In this document: in pieces, positions 5,836 to 9,372 of the stretch | Layout: every line of letters starts with the position of its first letter | How positions within the stretch are numbered: the stretch's first letter is position 1 | Source: an uncultured Eubacteriales bacterium | GTDB lineage: Bacteria; Bacillota; Clostridia; Lachnospirales; Lachnospiraceae | Assembly (NCBI GenBank): GCA_902783795.1 | Contig: CACZSO010000317.1 | Span: 1-9,372, forward strand | Length of the DNA stretch: 9,372 nucleotides | Reading direction: 5' to 3' | Notes under the pieces: generated by a model | Databases searched by the model: none | What the model was told of the DNA's origin: nothing | What the model saw: the letters and a program-made list of their open reading frames with translations, nothing else | Program-made: the position numbers and the translations under genes

Positions 5836-6594
5836 TCACGAGATCCCGAAAAACTCCAAGGCTGCTTTTGTGGCGATCTCCATACAGGCAGGGTTCTGGA
5901 AACGATGGTCGGCGTTTTCCACGGGAATGAACTCGATCACATTGTCTTCTGCAAAACGTTCTACGCTGCTGATGGGGACTATCTCATCCTTGGTACCGTG
6001 CAGGATCAGGATATCATCGGCATGATCGAGATAATCATACTGACGGATGTCACAGGCCTTTAGTTCTGCCAGAAATGAAGGATCAATGTCGATCTTGCGG
6101 TCGAATCCCACGCTTACTTTTTTTCCTTTTTCAATGGCTTCCAGGTCCTCTGAGGTCATGAGTGTGCCGGTAAGCACGTCATACATGCTGACGGCGGGGC
6201 AGCGGAGGACGATCTTTTTGAAGGGGTCGTCATTTTCGGCTATATATTTCAGGACCAGGTATCCGCCGAAGCTGGTGGCATAGGCGTATAATTCTTCTGT
6301 GTGTAATTCTTCCAGGGCGTAGGAGATCACGTGCTGCATATAAGACATACAGTCCTTAAGCGACAATTTTTTCTTTACATCATCTCCATGGCAGGGCAGG
6401 TCGAACAGCAGCACAGCGATCCCCTTATATTTGGACAATATCCTTTCGGCGAATTTCTGGGCTGAGGCGGTATTCCTGTGCCCGGCAAAGCCATGGCCGT
6501 AGAGGATCACTTTTTTTATTTCCCGGATCTTATCATAATACAGCTTGCACCGGATGCTCTGGCCGGATGTGTTGATATCAAATAGTTTTTCCAT
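5836..6594 (-). CDS. Alpha/beta hydrolase (serine esterase/peptidase-like)
   Basis: This is a cytosolic alpha/beta-hydrolase fold protein of 252 residues, predicted to hydrolyse an ester or similar acyl bond. The oxyanion-hole segment is G-H-G-F-A-G-H (33-39). The nucleophile elbow is A-T-S-F-G-G (106-111), with Ser108 replacing the usual G-x-S-x-G by an Ala in the first position. The acid is Asp203 in L-H-G-T-K-D-E-I-V-P, and the base is His230 in A-D-H-R-F. The arrangement resembles the Firmicute YqkD/BAAT-like hydrolases that remove acyl groups, but the substrate is not predictable. The ribosome binding site GGGAGG (6602-6607) is seven bases from the ATG and is partly sequestered in a small hairpin. 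No promoter fits between the gpmI stop and this gene, so co-transcription with gpmI is likely. Confidence 0.88.
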   Translation of the reverse strand: MEKLFDINTSGQSIRCKLYYDKIREIKKVILYGHGFAGHRNTASAQKFAERILSKYKGIAVLLFDLPCHGDDVKKKLSLKDCMSYMQHVISYALEELHTEELYAYATSFGGYLVLKYIAENDDPFKKIVLRCPAVSMYDVLTGTLMTSEDLEAIEKGKKVSVGFDRKIDIDPSFLAELKACDIRQYDYLDHADDILILHGTKDEIVPISSVERFAEDNVIEFIPVENADHRFQNPACMEIATKAALEFFGIS

Positions 6595-6601
6595 GAAAAA
6601 G

Positions 6602-6615
6602 CCTCCCGCAGGAGA
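6602..6615 (-). promoter_or_regulatory. Ribosome binding site of the hydrolase inside a small hairpin
   Basis: On the minus strand CTCC (6611-6614) can pair with GGAG (6603-6606) across the 4-nt loop TGCG, plus a G-U wobble. This covers most of the GGGAGG Shine-Dalgarno. A CTTTTT run follows directly before the ATG. The structure is short and would only modestly lower initiation. Confidence 0.4.
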
Positions 6616-6624
6616 GAATGGGAA

Positions 6625-6664
6625 ATGGCTGGAAGACCGCCGGTCAAGGCGGTTTTCCAGCCAT
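6625..6664 (-). terminator. Long hairpin after gpmI (terminator without a good U-tract, or mRNA stabiliser)
   Basis: A 17-bp stem with a single G-T pair (6625-6641 with 6648-6664) and a 6-nt loop lies 19 bases past the gpmI stop. On the minus strand it is followed by TTTCCCATTCTC, not a true U-run. It ends 17 bases before the hydrolase Shine-Dalgarno. It may be a leaky terminator, an mRNA processing or stability element that keeps gpmI transcript above the hydrolase, or both. Confidence 0.55.
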
Positions 6665-6683
6665 CGATCTGTCTGCTTTTATA

Positions 6684-8258
6684 TTACTTCAGCATGCTTT
6701 CTTCCCAGCTGTCAAAGGGTTTGATACCCATGAGGCCGGCTACGGTCGGGGCTACATTGGCCAGGCCGAAAGCACCTTCCTTCATCTCATGACGCTCATC
6801 CTTATCATAAATGATAAAGGGAACCGGATTGAGGCTGTGTGCCGTACGGACTTCTACATTGCCCTTCTTATTCTTCTCCAGCATCTGGTCGGAGTTGCCG
6901 TGGTCAGCGGTAACCAGAAGGATGCAGTTCTCTTCATCGACCACTTTCTTGATGCGGGCCAGCTGCAGATCAACGCTTTCGACAGCGATCTCAGTGGCAT
7001 CCAGGTTACCGGTATGGCCTACCATATCGCCGTTGGGGAAGTTGCAGCGGATGAACCCGTACTGATGGCTCTGGATGGCTTCGATGACCTTATCGGCGAT
7101 CTCGGTCGCTTTCATCCAGGGGCATTCGTCGAAGGAACGGACATCACTGGGGATCTCGCAGTAATCTTCCAGTTCTTCAGAGACCTTGCCGGAACGGTTG
7201 CCGTTCCAGAAATAGGTCACATGGCCGTATTTCTGAGTTTCAGAAACAGCGTATTCCTTGATTCCCTGGGCCACCAGGAGTTCCGTCAATGTATCGCGGA
7301 TCTGGGGCGGGGTGACCAGATAATGATGGGGGATCTTCAGGTCGCCGTCGTACTCCAGCATGCCGGCATACTTGACAGCAGGAATCACGCCGCGGTCAAA
7401 TTTATCGAAGGAAGCATCACCGTCAAACGCCATGGAAATCTCCAGGGCACGGTCGCCGCGGAAGTTGTAGAGGATCACGCTGTCGCCGTCCTGCATGGCG
7501 CCTACGCACTGGCCATTTTCAGCAATGACAAAGGCCGGAAGATCCTGGTCAATGGCACCGGTCTCCTGGCGCAGGGTATCCACAGCCTCCAGGGCACTGG
7601 CGAACTGGCGGCCTTCTCCATGTACATGGACATTCCAGCCGGCCTCTACCATAGGCCAGTTAGCCTGATACCGGTCCATTGTGATATTCATACGGCCGCC
7701 GCCCGAGGCGATGCGTCCGTCAAAGGTGTCGTCATTGAGCCCGGCCAGGACGTCTTCCAGGGCTTTGATATATTCCGGCGCGCTGGTAGCCGGAACGTCA
7801 CGGCCGTCCAGCAGGATATGGACACGGGCCTTTTTCACGCCTTCCGCCTTCGCTTCCTTCAGCATGGCGAAAAGGTGGCTGATATTCGAATGTACATTGC
7901 CGTCTGACAAAAGGCCGATAAAATGCAGGGTGGTTCCTTTTTCAACGACGGAGCCCACCAGGTCTTTCCATGTTTCGCTCTGGTAAATGGAGCCGGACTC
8001 GATGGATTCATTAACGAGCTTGGCGCCCTGCGAATAGATCTGGCCGCAGCCCAGGGCATTATGGCCCACTTCACTGTTGCCCATATCATCGTCCGTCGGA
8101 AGACCGACAGCGCCGCCGTGGGCTTTGATGCACTGCCAGGGGCAGTTTTCCTTGAACCAGTCAAGGGTAGGGGTATTTGCCCGAAGGACCATATTTCCCA
8201 GCTCCTCAGGAGTCTCACCCACACCGTCCATAACGACCAGTACGATAGGTTTGTTCAT
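6684..8258 (-). CDS. gpmI: 2,3-bisphosphoglycerate-independent phosphoglycerate mutase
   Basis: This cytosolic glycolytic/gluconeogenic enzyme interconverts 3- and 2-phosphoglycerate; it is a Mn-dependent member of the alkaline phosphatase superfamily, 524 residues. Metal and catalytic residues are visible: Asp11 in M-D-G, the phospho-acceptor Ser62 in G-N-S-E-V-G-H, His123 in S-D-G-N-V-H-S, Arg153/Asp154 in D-G-R-D, Asp411 and His415 in G-D-M-V-G-H, Asp452/His453 in T-A-D-H-G-N, and His474 in T-A-H-S. The substrate domain reads S-G-G-G-R-M...M-D-R-Y (185-197), Y-A-G-M-L-E-Y-D-G (297-305) and F-W-N-G-N-R-S-G (350-357). I recall these from plant and trypanosomatid enzymes rather than the Bacillus type (which has S-G-R-Y-Y). 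The start has GGAGG eight bases upstream and a near-perfect promoter at 8323-8351. It is likely the lead gene of a unit that includes the hydrolase. Confidence 0.97.
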   Translation of the reverse strand: MNKPIVLVVMDGVGETPEELGNMVLRANTPTLDWFKENCPWQCIKAHGGAVGLPTDDDMGNSEVGHNALGCGQIYSQGAKLVNESIESGSIYQSETWKDLVGSVVEKGTTLHFIGLLSDGNVHSNISHLFAMLKEAKAEGVKKARVHILLDGRDVPATSAPEYIKALEDVLAGLNDDTFDGRIASGGGRMNITMDRYQANWPMVEAGWNVHVHGEGRQFASALEAVDTLRQETGAIDQDLPAFVIAENGQCVGAMQDGDSVILYNFRGDRALEISMAFDGDASFDKFDRGVIPAVKYAGMLEYDGDLKIPHHYLVTPPQIRDTLTELLVAQGIKEYAVSETQKYGHVTYFWNGNRSGKVSEELEDYCEIPSDVRSFDECPWMKATEIADKVIEAIQSHQYGFIRCNFPNGDMVGHTGNLDATEIAVESVDLQLARIKKVVDEENCILLVTADHGNSDQMLEKNKKGNVEVRTAHSLNPVPFIIYDKDERHEMKEGAFGLANVAPTVAGLMGIKPFDSWEESMLK

Positions 8259-8322
8259 GTGTATTTCCTCCGTTATTATTTTAATGCACGTAATTATTTA
8301 AAACTATAATGTATGCAATAAT

Positions 8323-8351
8323 ATTCTAAGGTTTTTGCGTGCACCTGTCAA
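8323..8351 (-). promoter_or_regulatory. Near-perfect sigma-A promoter for gpmI
   Basis: TTGACA (8346-8351, minus strand) is separated by 17 bp from TAGAAT (8323-8328): six of six and five of six consensus matches, as expected for a highly expressed glycolytic gene. The start near 8316 gives an A/T-rich leader of about 58 nt ending in AACGGAGGAAAT. The remaining bases up to the methyltransferase stop (8352-8408) hold only a weak GACAG/CTGTC hairpin without a U-run. Confidence 0.8.
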
Positions 8352-8408
8352 GGAAAATAAGGAATTTGAGGGCTTAGTCAGGGTGACAGGCAGAAGCTGT
8401 CTCCGGCT

Positions 8409-9200
8409 TCAGGACTGCTTCCGGCAGATATACAGAAGGTGGTTCGTGAGTCCTAATAATTCTCTCTTCTCTGCAAAGGCCAGGTACCATCTGGCAAAAG
8501 CCTCAAATTCTTCATCAGACATGGAAAAGTCCGGCCGGTCTTCGATGGGCTCCAGGAGGCCATCCACACCCGCTGTTGTGATCCAGTCGACCGGTTTTTC
8601 TTCAAACAGCTGCTCAAATTCCACCACATCGTAGCCGGTAAAGAGCTGCTCTTTATAATGCTTTATCTGATGATCTTCTGTGAAATTCTCTTCCTCCCCA
8701 AAGGCCCAGTTTCCGTAGAAATAGTTGGCATACATGATGGCAAAGACGGAGATGAAAGCGAACAATATCACACCCCCCGGTCTGGTGACGCGGATGGCTT
8801 CATCGATGGCGCAGTCTACCTCGTCTTTCTCGTACAGGTGATACATGGGACCCAACAGCAGGGTGACATCGAAGGAATCATCCGCAAATTGACGGAGGTC
8901 CACGGCATCGCCCTGAAAGGCATGGAGATTTTCGAGCCCCTGGCTGTTTTCCACGAGAGTCTTAAGATGGCTTTCCATCAGTTCTACAGCCGTCACGTCC
9001 ATGCCTTCCTTTGCCAGGGCTATGGAATAGGTGCCGGTCCCGGCGCCCACCTCCAGGACTTTTGAGGCTATATCTGCATAACGATGGATATAGGCCATGG
9101 TGGTACGGTACTCCAGCTGACCGTGGCGGCTCCTGCTGAGACGGCTGTTTTCATCTGCAGTGTGATAAAAATGGCTGACGATGTCCTTTCTTGTACTCAT
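8409..9200 (-). CDS. Class I SAM-dependent methyltransferase
   Basis: This is a 263-residue cytosolic methyltransferase with a Rossmann fold. The AdoMet-binding glycine loop is V-L-E-V-G-A-G-T-G (48-56). The acidic residue after strand beta2 is Glu73 (A-V-E-L-M), Asp98 of Q-G-D-A sits at motif III, and motif IV is D-V-T-L-L-L-G-P-M-Y-H-L (111-122), followed by the motif V region R-V-T-R-P-G-G-V (137-144). The N-terminus contains S-R-S-R-H-G-Q-L-E-Y (22-31), typical of a small-molecule-type subfamily common in Firmicutes. The substrate is unknown; nothing in the sequence identifies it as an rRNA or quinone methyltransferase. The ribosome binding site AGGAGG lies seven bases from the ATG. It follows the right-edge gene by 35 bases with no terminator or convincing promoter between, so the two may be co-transcribed. 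Confidence 0.85.
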   Translation of the reverse strand: MSTRKDIVSHFYHTADENSRLSRSRHGQLEYRTTMAYIHRYADIASKVLEVGAGTGTYSIALAKEGMDVTAVELMESHLKTLVENSQGLENLHAFQGDAVDLRQFADDSFDVTLLLGPMYHLYEKDEVDCAIDEAIRVTRPGGVILFAFISVFAIMYANYFYGNWAFGEEENFTEDHQIKHYKEQLFTGYDVVEFEQLFEEKPVDWITTAGVDGLLEPIEDRPDFSMSDEEFEAFARWYLAFAEKRELLGLTNHLLYICRKQS

Positions 9201-9235
9201 GGATGGACCTCCTGATGATAAGATAAATGATACTG

Positions 9236-9372
9236 TTACTTTCCCGGCGGATCATGCTTAAGAGTCTTAAGTAGGCATGGAGATCTTTTTTCGGTTGCCA
9301 TGATCATTTCTTCGATCATATCCGTAATCGCTTCTTTCGTCAAGTCTTTGTCGGCAGTGACAGCAAAAAGAG
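9236..9372 (-). CDS. C-terminal end of an unidentified protein (runs off the right edge)
   Basis: The minus strand holds 44 codons open from the window edge to a TAA at 9236-9238. The residues include D-K-D-L-T-K-E-A-I-T-D-M-I-E-E-M and look like a helical, soluble C-terminus ending in P-P-G-K. Composition is coding-like; the other two minus frames contain stops. I do not recognise the family. It ends 35 bases before the methyltransferase start and would be the upstream gene of that unit. Confidence 0.6.
   Translation of the reverse strand, partial: LFAVTADKDLTKEAITDMIEEMIMATEKRSPCLLKTLKHDPPGK

Noticed and set aside
6618..7907. A 429-codon open frame on the plus strand opposite gpmI
   Set aside because: It lies almost entirely antisense to a certain glycolytic gene in near-full-length form. 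It has no ribosome binding site at its start and encodes no recognisable domain; it is a codon-bias shadow.
7923..8309. Plus-strand open frames crossing the start of gpmI and its leader
   Set aside because: They are antisense to the catalytic N-terminal region of gpmI, with no initiation signal and no family resemblance.
8372..8404. Weak hairpin (GACAG/CTGTC) after the methyltransferase stop as a terminator
   Set aside because: The stem has only five pairs, and no U-run follows on the minus strand, so it is not a credible intrinsic terminator.
8658..9065. A 135-codon plus-strand frame opposite the methyltransferase
   Set aside because: It is antisense to the AdoMet-binding core of a well-supported gene; a shadow frame.
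1..9372. CRISPR arrays, tRNA/rRNA genes, insertion sequences, integrase attachment sites
   Set aside because: I saw no regularly spaced repeats, no cloverleaf or rRNA-like stretch, no transposase or integrase motif, and no terminal inverted repeats flanking the TIR-kinase gene.

Overview
The window looks like part of a Clostridia chromosome, most plausibly Lachnospiraceae-like. The evidence is strong AAGGAGG-type ribosome binding sites, sigma-A type promoters with 17-bp spacers, roughly 50-55% GC in sampled housekeeping genes, a GPH-type sugar symporter, and a TIR/kinase architecture I associate with gut Firmicutes. The taxonomic placement is inference; no rRNA or marker phylogeny is available here.

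Layout. At the left edge, the N-terminal half of an acylphosphatase runs leftward (1-158). It is divergent from a cytosolic-looking M28 zinc aminopeptidase running rightward (469-1734), and the two promoters lie in a shared 310-bp spacer. The peptidase converges on a GPH-family Na+/H+:sugar symporter (1785-3326, minus), with a bidirectional hairpin terminator between them. All remaining genes are on the minus strand. In their own direction of transcription they are: an unidentified gene entering from the right edge (9236-9372); a class I SAM-dependent methyltransferase (8409-9200); gpmI for cofactor-independent phosphoglycerate mutase (6684-8258), under a near-consensus promoter; a small alpha/beta hydrolase (5836-6594); a TIR-Ser/Thr kinase fusion with its own near-consensus promoter (4401-5762); a two-gene RNA/translation-related operon of YlxP-like DUF503 protein and ThpR 2',3'-cyclic phosphodiesterase (3995-4276 and 3485-3979), closed by a terminator; and then the symporter.

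How the genes relate. There is no single pathway. The firm co-transcription units are ylxP-thpR, probably gpmI-hydrolase (joined through an unusual 17-bp intergenic hairpin with no room for a second promoter), and possibly the right-edge gene with the methyltransferase. The most noteworthy gene is the TIR-kinase fusion. It has a TIR domain with the SARM1-like W-x3-E catalytic context, joined by a Ser/Lys-rich linker to a complete protein kinase fold whose catalytic loop reads HND-I-H instead of HRD-L-K. It is distinctly more AT-rich than its neighbours, has a private promoter, and sits as a single-gene insert among housekeeping genes. Taken together this fits a horizontally acquired signalling or defence (NAD-consuming) cargo gene. 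That function is inferred, not shown.
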